A stretch of 64,000 nt of DNA from CAVYXZ01 sp965223835. Lineage in GTDB: Bacteria; Chloroflexota; Anaerolineae; Aggregatilineales; Phototrophicaceae. A program made the position numbers and the translations under genes. Positions 17,712 to 25,532 of the stretch are shown here, one piece after another. The notes under the pieces are model-generated. The model made no database searches, was not told the origin of the DNA, and worked only from the letters and a program-made list of their open reading frames with translations. The DNA lies in the NCBI GenBank assembly GCA_965223835.1, contig CBDCXQ010000001.1, positions 1,426,001-1,490,000 of the forward strand, read 5' to 3'. How positions within the stretch are numbered: the stretch's first letter is position 1; every line of letters begins with the position of its first letter.

Positions 17712-18632
17712 CTAATCCTTTCGGTTGGTGGTGCCCCTGATCGCCAGGATGACGCCGCCCACGATGATCCCACTGCCGACAATTTGCAGGGTTGCCGGGA
17801 GTTCGGCGAAAGCGAAGTACGCCGCGATTGCACTGATGACCGTCACCAGCTGCCCCGACATACTAACCATCGTAGCTGGCAGGTAAGCCAGCGCATAGTT
17901 GAATGATCCATGGGCGACCATCTGGGGTAAGAGCGTCGCCATGAGTACCCAGGTATAGCCCTCGGTGCTGTAGTTAGTTAGTGAATAGCCGCCCAGCAAC
18001 AGGATAACCAGCGTTGCCAGCGACCCTGAAGCAAACACCAGCCACACAAACGGCAGGAACGATATGCGACTGCGCAGCACACGCCCGACATTCAGGTAAA
18101 TGGCGCCCAGAATCGCGCCTACCAGCGCCAGTAATGCACCGAGCAATGGTCGCGTACCACTGGCCTCGGCATCACCCGACAGCGCAATAAACGCACCGCC
18201 CACCAGAGCACAGGCCAAACCAATCCAGACCTCCTGGCTGAGTTGGGTATGCAGCCAGAATCGCTCGATCAAGGCGGTCCACAGTGGTACGGAACCAATG
18301 ATGACTCCGGTAATCAGGATACTGGTGAAACGGAATGATTCGAAATTTGCAGTGAGTTGCAGCGCAAATATCCCCCCAGCCGCCAGCACCACCAGTACGT
18401 CCCGACGGTTCAGATGGCGCAGTTCGTCCCGATAACGGTTCCAGACAAACGGCGTGAAGAATAGTGTTGCGATGATGAAGCGCAGTGCCGTGATGACCGG
18501 CGAGGGTACACCCGCGTTTTGCGCTAGTCGAATGAAAATCGGGCCGGTTGAACCCGCCAGTGTGCCGATGATGAGAATAAGATAGGGTTGCCAGTCATTG
18601 ATGTGGGTCTTCAGTGCTGCGGCTTTTGCCAT
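17712..18632 (-). CDS. EamA/DMT-family transporter (copy 3 of 4)
   Basis: This roughly 306-residue protein with two EamA repeats begins MAKAAALKTHINDWQPYLILIIGTLAGSTGPIFIRLAQNAGVPSPVITALRF. The start is ATG at 18630-18632, with AAGGA 6 bases upstream on the minus strand. It is one base away from the stop of copy 4, which fits one polycistronic mRNA. The loop between helices 1 and 2 (xFIRLAQNAG) is the segment best conserved across the four copies. Substrate unknown. Confidence 0.88.
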   Translation of the reverse strand: MAKAAALKTHINDWQPYLILIIGTLAGSTGPIFIRLAQNAGVPSPVITALRFIIATLFFTPFVWNRYRDELRHLNRRDVLVVLAAGGIFALQLTANFESFRFTSILITGVIIGSVPLWTALIERFWLHTQLSQEVWIGLACALVGGAFIALSGDAEASGTRPLLGALLALVGAILGAIYLNVGRVLRSRISFLPFVWLVFASGSLATLVILLLGGYSLTNYSTEGYTWVLMATLLPQMVAHGSFNYALAYLPATMVSMSGQLVTVISAIAAYFAFAELPATLQIVGSGIIVGGVILAIRGTTNRKD

Positions 18633-18633
18633 G

Positions 18634-19557
18634 TTAGTCCTTGTTTGATTGGCCGATGGTGGCGAGTATGACGCCCGCGAGAATGATGCCACTGCCGACG
18701 AGTTGCCAGCTGGTGGGTTTTTCCCGAAAGACGATGAAGCCCAGCAACGCGCTGCTGACCGGCTCTAGCTGTGAAGCGACGCCCACATGGGTGGCGGACA
18801 GATATTTAAGCGCATAATTATACGATGAATGGCCGATTAACTGTGGGAAAATGGCAATAGCCAGCAGCCAAACATAAGCTGGGGCATCGAAGCCTACTAC
18901 TGGTACTCGATTGAGTGCGACGGCCAGCAGCGCCACCAGCGCCGCAAAGCCATAAACCAGCCAGATATAAGGCAGCAGGGGTAATTTAGGGCGAACACTG
19001 CGCCCAATGACAAAATAGGCGGCCACTGCTACCGCCCCCCCCAACGCATAGAGTGCTCCTAACAGGGTGTTGCTTGCGCTGCTCTGTATGTCGATATTTC
19101 CAAATAGCCCAATGACGATACCGCCCAACACGGCAAGCAAGAGGCCGATTATCACCGGGATGGTTAATCGTGCGCGCAGAAATACCCATTCCAGTACCGC
19201 ACTCCACAAAGGGGTTGTTGACACCAGCACCACGCTGATTAAGATGCTCGTCAATTCCAACGATGTAATCCACAGAATAAAGTGGAGTGCCAGGAATAAA
19301 CCGGATACCCCCATCAACAGGACATCGTGCCGGGTCAATTGGCGCAGTTTGGCTTGATAACGGCGTAGGGTGATAGGAGTCAGGATCACTGCCGCAATTC
19401 CCAGACGAGACGCCGCGATCACCAGCGATGATAGACCTTCAGCCTGCGCATTCCGAATAAACACCGACGCGAGCGATACAGCCGCCAGGCCACCCGCCAG
19501 AATCAGATAGGTGCGCCAGAGAGTCGATGGTTGCGCTGGTTGGGAATCGGCGATCAT
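18634..19557 (-). CDS. EamA/DMT-family transporter (copy 4 of 4, first in the operon)
   Basis: This roughly 307-residue protein with two EamA domains begins MIADSQPAQPSTLWRTYLILAGGLAAVSLASVFIRNAQAEGLSSLVIAASRL. It is the promoter-proximal gene of the four-transporter operon. The start is taken at ATG 19555-19557; a GGAAA stretch upstream is a weak ribosome binding site. The four copies differ substantially at protein level, so the duplications are old and the transporters may have different substrates. Confidence 0.87.
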   Translation of the reverse strand: MIADSQPAQPSTLWRTYLILAGGLAAVSLASVFIRNAQAEGLSSLVIAASRLGIAAVILTPITLRRYQAKLRQLTRHDVLLMGVSGLFLALHFILWITSLELTSILISVVLVSTTPLWSAVLEWVFLRARLTIPVIIGLLLAVLGGIVIGLFGNIDIQSSASNTLLGALYALGGAVAVAAYFVIGRSVRPKLPLLPYIWLVYGFAALVALLAVALNRVPVVGFDAPAYVWLLAIAIFPQLIGHSSYNYALKYLSATHVGVASQLEPVSSALLGFIVFREKPTSWQLVGSGIILAGVILATIGQSNKD

Positions 19558-19905
19558 GATGCTATTTCCACTATGAGATCGCGCCCATCCTAACACCAGA
19601 CCAGGTACAGGTCAAAAGACCATATCGAGCCGCGTAGATTAACCACTGGTTAGTATGCCTGTACGAAAGGACAGTTTCATCGCGAAGCAGCGACCGGGTG
19701 TGTTATTATCATGAGGGTTGACGTGTTCAATGATTGTTTGAGAACACCAAAATCACTACAAGTGACCACCTGTGGCGAACCCAGAGCAGGCGTGAAATAG
19801 GCTGTCTATGTCCGATTCGGCTTTGCAATCGCCCCGGAAAAATGGCATTATTGTAGTGTTAATTCTTTTATCCGGTCAAAATTCAGAATAAAGGAAATAC
19901 AACAC
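19558..19905. other. 348-bp intergenic region between the EamA operon and sodN
   Basis: This divergent region must hold the promoter of the EamA operon (minus) and of sodN (plus). I see a TTGACG hexamer at 19718-19723 but no convincing -10 at the right distance, and AAAGGA just upstream of sodN as a ribosome binding site. No open frame, tRNA or repeat is evident. A nickel- or metal-responsive operator would be expected here, but I cannot point to one. Confidence 0.5.
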
Positions 19906-20379
19906 ATGTTGAAAGATGCAATCGCTCAATTTGCTCACCAACTCCCCGCTGAAGAAGCCAGTGCCCACTGCGACGGTCCGTGTGGTGTCTATGATCCGGC
20001 CTCAGCGCGGATTGCTGCCGAAGCCGCCCTGTCAATGACCAAGAAAATCTTGGACCTCAGCCCACCCACCGATGGTGATACGCAGGCCTGGGCCAGTTAT
20101 CTCAACACTGTTTCACGCTATGTGGCGATTAAAGAAGAACAGGCGCATCTGGCGAAGACCGAGTTGCTGGTGCTCTGGACCGACTACTTCAAGCCGCCGC
20201 ACCTGGAGCAGTATCCTGATCTGCACACGACGTTCTGGAATGCGGCCAAGTTGTGCTCGTCGGTTAAAGTCGAAGTCAATCTGGACCATGCGAACGAATT
20301 GATGGCAGCGATTGAAGATATCCACAAGATCTTCTGGGCGACCAAAGGCCGTGATGTGGCATACTACACTGCCTCGTAG
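19906..20379 (+). CDS. sodN: superoxide dismutase, nickel type (precursor)
   Basis: NiSOD converts superoxide to oxygen and hydrogen peroxide. The 157-residue precursor carries the nickel-hook motif HCDGPCGVY at residues 21-29. After removal of the first 20 residues (ending EEASA), His21 becomes the N-terminal ligand, with Cys22 and Cys26 as thiolate ligands. The usual hook is HCDLPCGVY, so Gly replaces Leu here. The rest (SMTKKILDL ... KTELLVLWTDYFKPPHLEQYPDLH ... KVEVNLDHANELMAAIEDIHKIFW) matches the four-helix bundle. sodX, the expected processing protease, is next. AAAGGA precedes the start. Confidence 0.95.
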   Translation: MLKDAIAQFAHQLPAEEASAHCDGPCGVYDPASARIAAEAALSMTKKILDLSPPTDGDTQAWASYLNTVSRYVAIKEEQAHLAKTELLVLWTDYFKPPHLEQYPDLHTTFWNAAKLCSSVKVEVNLDHANELMAAIEDIHKIFWATKGRDVAYYTAS

Positions 20380-20416
20380 CGTCATCGTATCTTGATCAAT
20401 CTATTCGATTTTGAGG

Positions 20417-20450
20417 GGCCGGGCGGTATATAGTCCGGTCTTTTATTTTA
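20417..20450 (+). terminator. terminator-like hairpin between sodN and sodX
   Basis: GGCCGGGC (20417-20424) pairs with GTCCGGTC (20433-20440) in eight pairs, two of them G-T, with an 8-base loop. TTTTATTTTA follows directly. The T tract runs into the proposed sodX ATG (20450), so this element probably limits sodX transcription to read-through. Confidence 0.7.
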
Positions 20451-20833
20451 TGAAGTCTGATAGGCCTATTCCACCGGTGTTACCAGAGCCATCCTGGGCT
20501 GAGTGGCTATTGTGGTGTTTGCGCCGCCGGATGATCCGTCGCGTAACGGGTGAGTCGATGCAGCCTACGTTGCTACCCGGTGATATTTTGTTGGTAGACA
20601 CTCGCGCCTACGCTGCGTCCCCGCCCCAGCTGGGTGATATTGTCCTCGCCCATCACCCCTATCAAAAAGACTTGACAATCATCAAGCGTGTGGTGGACAT
20701 CACATCGGAAGGGCGATTGGTTCTGCACAGCGATAATCCGAGCGTGGGCAGCGATAGTCGTTCATTTGGAACCCTCAGTCCGCAACGTTTGATTGGACGT
20801 GTGACCTGCCGTGTCAAGGGGGCTAAAGGCTAA
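20450..20833 (+). CDS. sodX: nickel-type superoxide dismutase maturation protease
   Basis: This small S26-family (signal-peptidase-like) serine protease is expected to cut the NiSOD propeptide. From ATG 20450 it has 127 residues, with the nucleophile Ser36 in VTGESMQPTLLPGDILLVD and the general base Lys79 in TIIKRVV. A hydrophobic segment precedes the catalytic Ser (WAEWLLWCL). The upstream in-frame TTG at 20411 would place the terminator hairpin inside the coding region and is less likely. No good ribosome binding site is visible before ATG 20450. Its place directly after sodN is the standard arrangement. Confidence 0.9.
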   Translation: MKSDRPIPPVLPEPSWAEWLLWCLRRRMIRRVTGESMQPTLLPGDILLVDTRAYAASPPQLGDIVLAHHPYQKDLTIIKRVVDITSEGRLVLHSDNPSVGSDSRSFGTLSPQRLIGRVTCRVKGAKG

Positions 20834-20865
20834 AACGCACAAGTTTCCGGTTTCACAAATAAACT

Positions 20866-20894
20866 AAAAGGCGTTACAATCGAAGCGCCTTTTT
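20866..20894 (+). terminator. Rho-independent terminator after sodX
   Basis: AAAAGGCG (20866-20873) pairs with CGCCTTTT (20886-20893) across a 12-base loop, and the stem's second arm merges into a T run. It separates sodN-sodX from the lyase gene. Confidence 0.8.
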
Positions 20895-20952
20895 GATTTC
20901 GATAGGCGTATGTTAACCCCTTCAATTATCCTGCAACCAGGAGTTGCGATTC

Positions 20953-22353
20953 ATGACCAGTTTTCGTACCGAAAAAGACTCATTAGGTGAAGTTCAAGTT
21001 CCGGCCCAGGCCTATTACGCGGCGCAAACCCAGCGGGCGGTGGAAAATTTCCCCGTTAGCGGCCTGCGTCCCTATCCAGCATTTATCTGGAGTATCGCTG
21101 TCGTGAAGCGCAGTGCAGCCGCCGTGCATAAGGATCTGGGGCTGTTGGACGCCAAACTAGCCGATGCAATTATTCAAGCTGGCGATGAAGTAATCGCGGG
21201 TCAGTTTAACGATCAGTTTGTTGTCGATCCGTTTCAGGCCGGAGCCGGGACCAGTCATAACATGAACTGTAATGAAGTGATGGCGAACCGGGCCAATGAG
21301 ATTTTGGGTTATGGGCTGGATGCTAGGGACAAACCCGTCCATCCCAACGATCATGTCAACATGGCGCAGAGCACGAATGATACGATTCCGACGGCGATTC
21401 GGCTGGGTGCATTGTGGCGGTTGGATGAATTGATCGCGACGTTGCAAACGTGTGTGGCGACGTTCCGGGCGAAGGCGGCTGAGGCCGACGACGTGGTCAA
21501 AAGTGGTCGGACGCACTTACAGGATGCTGTGCCGATTCGTCTAGGCCAGGAATTTGGGGCTTACGCGACCGCCATTGAGCGTGATATTGAGAAAATTAAG
21601 ATGGCCGCAGACGGCTTGCGGCGTTTGGGTATCGGCGGAACCGCCAACGGCACCGGCCTGAATGCGCACCCGGAATATCATGCGCGGATGGTCAAGCAAT
21701 TGTCCGAACTAACGGGCCTGACCCTGTATGAGTCGGATGACTTATTTGAATCGATGCAATCGATGCAAGACGCGACCTTCTTTGCCAGCGCTTTGCGGAC
21801 AACCGCCCAGGATTTCACGCGCATTGCCAATGATATTCGCCTGCTTTCCAGTGGTCCGACGACCGGCCTGGCGGAAATAACCTGCCCAACGGTCCAACCC
21901 GGATCGTCCATTATGCCCGGCAAAGTCAACCCGGTGCTGGCAGAAATGCTCAATATGGCGATGTTCCATGTGATGGGCAACGATTTGACGATTATGCTTT
22001 CGGCGCAGGCCGGGCAATTAGAACTCAATGTCATGATGCCGATTATCGCTCACAATCTCAACGAAATGATGCATGTGATGATTGGTGCGGTGAACGCCTT
22101 TACGGAAAAGTGTGTCGCTGGATTGATTATTAATCATGAGCAGGCTGAAGCGTGGCTGGCAAAGAATCCCATACTGGTTACCGCTTTGAATCCGATTATT
22201 GGCTACATCAAAGGGGCTGAGGTCGCTAAGAAAGCGCTGGCCGAAAATCGCAGTATTCGCGATGTGGTGGTTGATCTGGGTTACATGACAGCAGATGAAG
22301 CGGCGGATGCGCTGGACGCCTACGCGATGACGGAGGGCGGTATTCGGCAGTAA
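20953..22353 (+). CDS. aspA: aspartate ammonia-lyase (class II fumarase/aspartase superfamily)
   Basis: This 466-residue lyase carries the superfamily signature GSSIMPGKVNP. The stretches GRTHLQDAVPIRLGQEF, AGAGTSHNMN and AGQLELNVM are closer, from memory, to Bacillus-type aspartases than to FumC, while HVNMAQSTNDTIPTA is fumarase-like. Aspartase releases ammonia from L-aspartate to give fumarate; fumarase hydrates fumarate to malate. I favour aspartase but do not exclude class II fumarate hydratase. The start is ATG 20953 with AGGAG 9 bases upstream (20939-20943). It stands alone between two transcription boundaries. Confidence 0.75.
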   Translation: MTSFRTEKDSLGEVQVPAQAYYAAQTQRAVENFPVSGLRPYPAFIWSIAVVKRSAAAVHKDLGLLDAKLADAIIQAGDEVIAGQFNDQFVVDPFQAGAGTSHNMNCNEVMANRANEILGYGLDARDKPVHPNDHVNMAQSTNDTIPTAIRLGALWRLDELIATLQTCVATFRAKAAEADDVVKSGRTHLQDAVPIRLGQEFGAYATAIERDIEKIKMAADGLRRLGIGGTANGTGLNAHPEYHARMVKQLSELTGLTLYESDDLFESMQSMQDATFFASALRTTAQDFTRIANDIRLLSSGPTTGLAEITCPTVQPGSSIMPGKVNPVLAEMLNMAMFHVMGNDLTIMLSAQAGQLELNVMMPIIAHNLNEMMHVMIGAVNAFTEKCVAGLIINHEQAEAWLAKNPILVTALNPIIGYIKGAEVAKKALAENRSIRDVVVDLGYMTADEAADALDAYAMTEGGIRQ

Positions 22354-22387
22354 ATTGCGTTTTCAAGAGGTATCTGGACGCTCTTTG

Positions 22388-22416
22388 TTGAGCGTAAAGT
22401 TGATATGCAGTATACT
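22388..22416 (+). promoter_or_regulatory. sigma-70-type promoter of the Ser/Thr kinase gene
   Basis: The -35 box is TTGAGC (22388-22393), the spacer is 17 bp and the -10 box is TATACT (22411-22416). Transcription would start near 22423, giving a short leader of about 20 bases before the likely start codon. Confidence 0.65.
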
Positions 22417-22445
22417 TTGGTTAGTAAATCTCAATTCTGTTCCAC

Positions 22446-24266
22446 TTGGACCTGACTGCACTACATAAGGCATTTACGCTACCCGTGAGTGAGCGAAAAT
22501 TAGGTAAATACCAAGTCATTGAGCGTCTGGGCCGTGGTGGCATGGCGGAAGTGTATCGCGGCTACCACAAAAGCCTTGATCGGTACGTGGCGATCAAGGT
22601 TTTGCACGCGTTTCTGGCGGATGACCCAGAATTTAAAGATCGCTTCCATCGCGAAGCGCAGAATGTCGCTCGCCTGAGACATCCCAACATTGTGCAGGTC
22701 TACGATTTTGAATATGACCCTGAAGGCGAAAGTTACTACATGGTCATGGAACTGATCGAAGGGCCGACGCTGAAAGAGCATCTGTTCAAGCTGGCCGATG
22801 ACGGTTCCCCGCTCACGTTTCCTGAATCGTTACGCATCATCCGCGAGGCAGCGGGTGCGCTGGCCTATGCGCACAGTCGCAGTATGATTCATCGGGATGT
22901 TAAACCAGCGAACTTGATGATCGACCACGATGAGCGCGTGGTGTTGACGGACTTCGGTATCGCCAAAATTGTTACTGGTGCCCAGTTTACGGCCAGTGGC
23001 GGCATGGTGGGGACGCCCGCATACATGGCCCCAGAGCAGGGATTGGGTGAGGCTGGCGATGAACGGTCCGATTTATATTCTCTGGGCGTTATTCTCTATC
23101 AGTTAATTGTGGGCGAACTGCCCTACGACGCTGAAGCACCATTGGCAATTATCCTGAAGCATTTGAACTCGCCCATTCCGTCGGTCGCTAATGCCAAGCC
23201 AGACTTGCCAGAAGCCATCGACAACCTCATTCAAAAGTTGATGGCAAAGGATCCTGAAGATCGCTATCAAAATGCCAATGATCTGATTGCTGATTTGGAA
23301 CGGGTTGAGCGGGGTGAGCAACTGGACGTAACGTTACCAGTGACCCCGGATAGCTTAACGCCACTGGACACCCTGCCGCTGCCACTTCCTGAAGAAGAGA
23401 TCGTTGTCGCTGATAATCTGCCAGTCGAAACTGGACGACGTTCACCCCGTCTGGCGGCTGGTTTGATAACGGCGGGGATCATCATCATTTTTGGCTACTT
23501 TATTGGCCTGAATAACGGAACATTTCCGCCGATTGTTGCTCTATTAGCCAGTCCGACGCCGACGTTGACACCAACGGTTACGCTTACGCCGACCAATACA
23601 CCGACACCAACGGACACGCCGACACCGACTGATACACCAACATTGACCCATACGCCGACCAACACGTTGACACCAACCAACACACCGACGCCAACGGATA
23701 CTTCTACGCCGACCAACACGCCGACGCCAACGGATACCTTCACCCCCACACCGACGTATACCGACACCCCGACACCGACGGCGACCAATACCCCGACTGA
23801 TACGCATACACCGACGAACACGCCGACTGTCACCAATACCCCGTTGCCGCCAACGCCGGATATTACGCAGACGCTTTTATGGGCAACCCAGGTACTTGAA
23901 TTTCAGACAGCGACGGTGGCAGCCTGTGATTTTGATTATGCGATTGTTGAGCAAGATCCACCCGATGGTGATTTCTTCCAGGCGGACAGCGCCTACACAC
24001 GCGAAATTCGGCTGCTCAACACCGGTACCTGTGCCTGGGAACGGAATACGTCGTTGGTGTTCATTGAAGGTGAGGATTTCAACGCGGAACGGGTCTTTAT
24101 CCGCGAACGCGTGAATCCCAGCGATGAGGTTGTACTCGTTTTCAGTGGTGTCACGCCGCCAACTGGGGGGATGCGTGAGGGTACATGGGAATTGCGCACG
24201 CCAGGACAAATCCTAATCGGTCAGCCGTTTACCATCACTGTCTCCGTATTTGAACAGGGAAATTAG
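22446..24266 (+). CDS. membrane Ser/Thr protein kinase with extracellular NBR1-like Ig domain
   Basis: This 606-residue PknB-like kinase has a glycine-rich loop GRGGMAEVY, invariant Lys51 (VAIKVL), catalytic HRDVKPANL, DFG, and APEQ of the activation segment; the kinase domain covers about 20-290. One membrane helix (about 336-358) follows, then a Thr/Pro-rich linker of about 95 residues built from TPTDTPTPT-like units. The last 110 residues resemble the NBR1-type Ig domain (REIRLLNTGTCAWERNTSLVF, and a Trp near the end). The usual extracellular PASTA repeats are absent. The start codon is uncertain: TTG 22446 or GTG 22485, neither with a clear ribosome binding site. It could sense envelope state or ligands through the Ig domain. 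Confidence 0.88.
   Translation: MDLTALHKAFTLPVSERKLGKYQVIERLGRGGMAEVYRGYHKSLDRYVAIKVLHAFLADDPEFKDRFHREAQNVARLRHPNIVQVYDFEYDPEGESYYMVMELIEGPTLKEHLFKLADDGSPLTFPESLRIIREAAGALAYAHSRSMIHRDVKPANLMIDHDERVVLTDFGIAKIVTGAQFTASGGMVGTPAYMAPEQGLGEAGDERSDLYSLGVILYQLIVGELPYDAEAPLAIILKHLNSPIPSVANAKPDLPEAIDNLIQKLMAKDPEDRYQNANDLIADLERVERGEQLDVTLPVTPDSLTPLDTLPLPLPEEEIVVADNLPVETGRRSPRLAAGLITAGIIIIFGYFIGLNNGTFPPIVALLASPTPTLTPTVTLTPTNTPTPTDTPTPTDTPTLTHTPTNTLTPTNTPTPTDTSTPTNTPTPTDTFTPTPTYTDTPTPTATNTPTDTHTPTNTPTVTNTPLPPTPDITQTLLWATQVLEFQTATVAACDFDYAIVEQDPPDGDFFQADSAYTREIRLLNTGTCAWERNTSLVFIEGEDFNAERVFIRERVNPSDEVVLVFSGVTPPTGGMREGTWELRTPGQILIGQPFTITVSVFEQGN
23557..23855 (+). repeat. Thr/Pro-codon minisatellite in the kinase linker
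   Basis: About 300 bases of short degenerate tandem units related to ACACCGACGCCAACGGAT encode TPTPTDTPTPTNTPT-like linker residues. The reverse strand is open too and reads as Val-Gly repeats; this is a by-product of the repeat and not a gene. Slippage at such units could vary linker length between strains. Confidence 0.8.
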
Positions 24267-24271
24267 CCTTT

Positions 24272-24838
24272 ATGTTTGGTCGAGAAGATGCCTGGTCCGT
24301 TGTGACTGAATTCGTGAAGTCTGACAGCCTCCGCAAGCACATGTTGTCGGTTGAATTTGCGATGCGTGCTTATGCCGAGAACTATGACGAAGACCCGGAA
24401 AGCTGGGGGTTGGTCGGTTTGTTGCACGATTTTGACTGGGAGATTCACCCCACGCTGGAACAGCACCCGATGGATGGCGCGCCGATCTTGCGGGAACGCG
24501 GTGTCAGTGAAGAAGATGTTCGCACGATTCTCAGTCATGGCCCGCTGGGCGAACGCGTGACCACCCGCGATAAAGCATTGTATGCCGTGGATGAACTCAC
24601 CGGTTTGATTACGGCGGTAGCGCTCGTGCGGCCCAGCAAAGACATTCGCGACGTAAAGGTGAAGTCCATTCGCAAAAAATGGAAAGATAAAGCGTTTGCG
24701 GCGGGCGTCGACCGTGAAGACATTGAACATGGCTGTGCGGACCTGGGCGTTGACTTATGGGCGTTTCATGTGCCCCTGGTGCTCAAAGCCATGCAGGATC
24801 ATGCGGGCGAATTGGCACTGGATGGACAACTAGCCTGA
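24272..24838 (+). CDS. HD-domain protein
   Basis: This 188-residue small HD-superfamily phosphohydrolase-like protein has conserved His in KHMLSVEFAM, His-Asp in LLHDFDWE, further His in EQHPMDGAPILRERG and LSHGP, and an Asp in YAVDELTGLITAVAL. This order matches HDIG-type predicted hydrolases often listed as uncharacterised HD proteins; the substrate is unknown. It starts six bases after the kinase stop and is probably co-transcribed with it. Its 3' end overlaps the convergent HAD pseudogene by 9 bases. Confidence 0.85.
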   Translation: MFGREDAWSVVTEFVKSDSLRKHMLSVEFAMRAYAENYDEDPESWGLVGLLHDFDWEIHPTLEQHPMDGAPILRERGVSEEDVRTILSHGPLGERVTTRDKALYAVDELTGLITAVALVRPSKDIRDVKVKSIRKKWKDKAFAAGVDREDIEHGCADLGVDLWAFHVPLVLKAMQDHAGELALDGQLA

Positions 24839-25513
24839 GTCCGCACTGAGCAAATCCAGAATTTCAATCAGATTGTCAATAATATAAGGTGGTTTGGCGA
24901 GATCATCAGGCCAACGATGGCCGCCGCTGCGGACCCAGATGCCAGTTATACCAGCATTTGCTGCGCCCAGCATGTCACTGTACGGATGATCGCCAACATA
25001 GCAGGTCTGTTCCGGTCTGATTTCGAGCGCATCCAGAGCGATTTTAAAAATGCCCGCATCCGGTTTACGGTTTCCTGCTGCTTCAGAGATCACAATTGTC
25101 TCCATATAATCGCGAACTTTGAGCGCGTTAATCGTTGCATTCTGTACCCAGGTCCAGCCGTTTGTAATCATGCCAATGCGGAAGCCATTGCGTTGCAGAA
25201 CATCCAGCGTTTCAAATAAGCCCGCGCGCGGTTGCATACATCCCGGCGAAACGGCATACTAGAAGTCGCGAATCGTGTCAGTGGTCGGTGCGGTCTGCCA
25301 GGGCAGATTGTTGGCAAGGTCGGCGAACATTTGCGGCTTGGGTTTGTAGCCCAGGTTATCACCCCGTTGCATCGCCGTATCCAGATCGGCAAACGAAATG
25401 TCACCCAACTCATCTTTGAAGTGATCGGCAAAGCGTCGGGTGAAATTGGTAATCGAAGCCCGGCGGTCAGTCAGGGTATTATCGAGGTCGAAAAGGACAC
25501 ATTTGATTGCCAT
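24830..25513 (-). pseudogene. HAD-family hydrolase, interrupted by one in-frame TAG
   Basis: A continuous 228-codon frame on the minus strand encodes a complete HAD hydrolase except for one stop at codon 85 (TAG, plus-strand CTA at 25259-25261). Before it lies the N-terminal motif I DLDNT (FDLDNTLTDRR). After it, in the same frame, come the motif II-like ITNG, the Lys of motif III (NRKPDAGIF) and motif IV GDHPYSD. No frameshift is needed. The context DF-stop-YAV suggests the ancestral residue was Trp (TGG to TAG). Either the gene is inactivated, the stop is read through, or the base is an assembly error. It is divergent from the M42 peptidase gene, with only 19 bases between start codons. Confidence 0.85.
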
Positions 25514-25532
25514 TGGAAAGAGGATACCCGAA

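Noticed and set aside
19621..19905. Possible riboswitch or nickel-responsive leader before sodN
   Set aside because: No conserved riboswitch core or NikR/Nur-like palindrome could be identified by eye.
23495..23836. Minus-strand frame of Val/Gly repeats
   Set aside because: It is the antisense of the Thr/Pro minisatellite in the kinase gene and has no ribosome binding site or conserved domain.
25440..25532. Upstream extension of the M42 peptidase frame
   Set aside because: It is antisense to the HAD gene start; the ATG at 25533 has a proper ribosome binding site.
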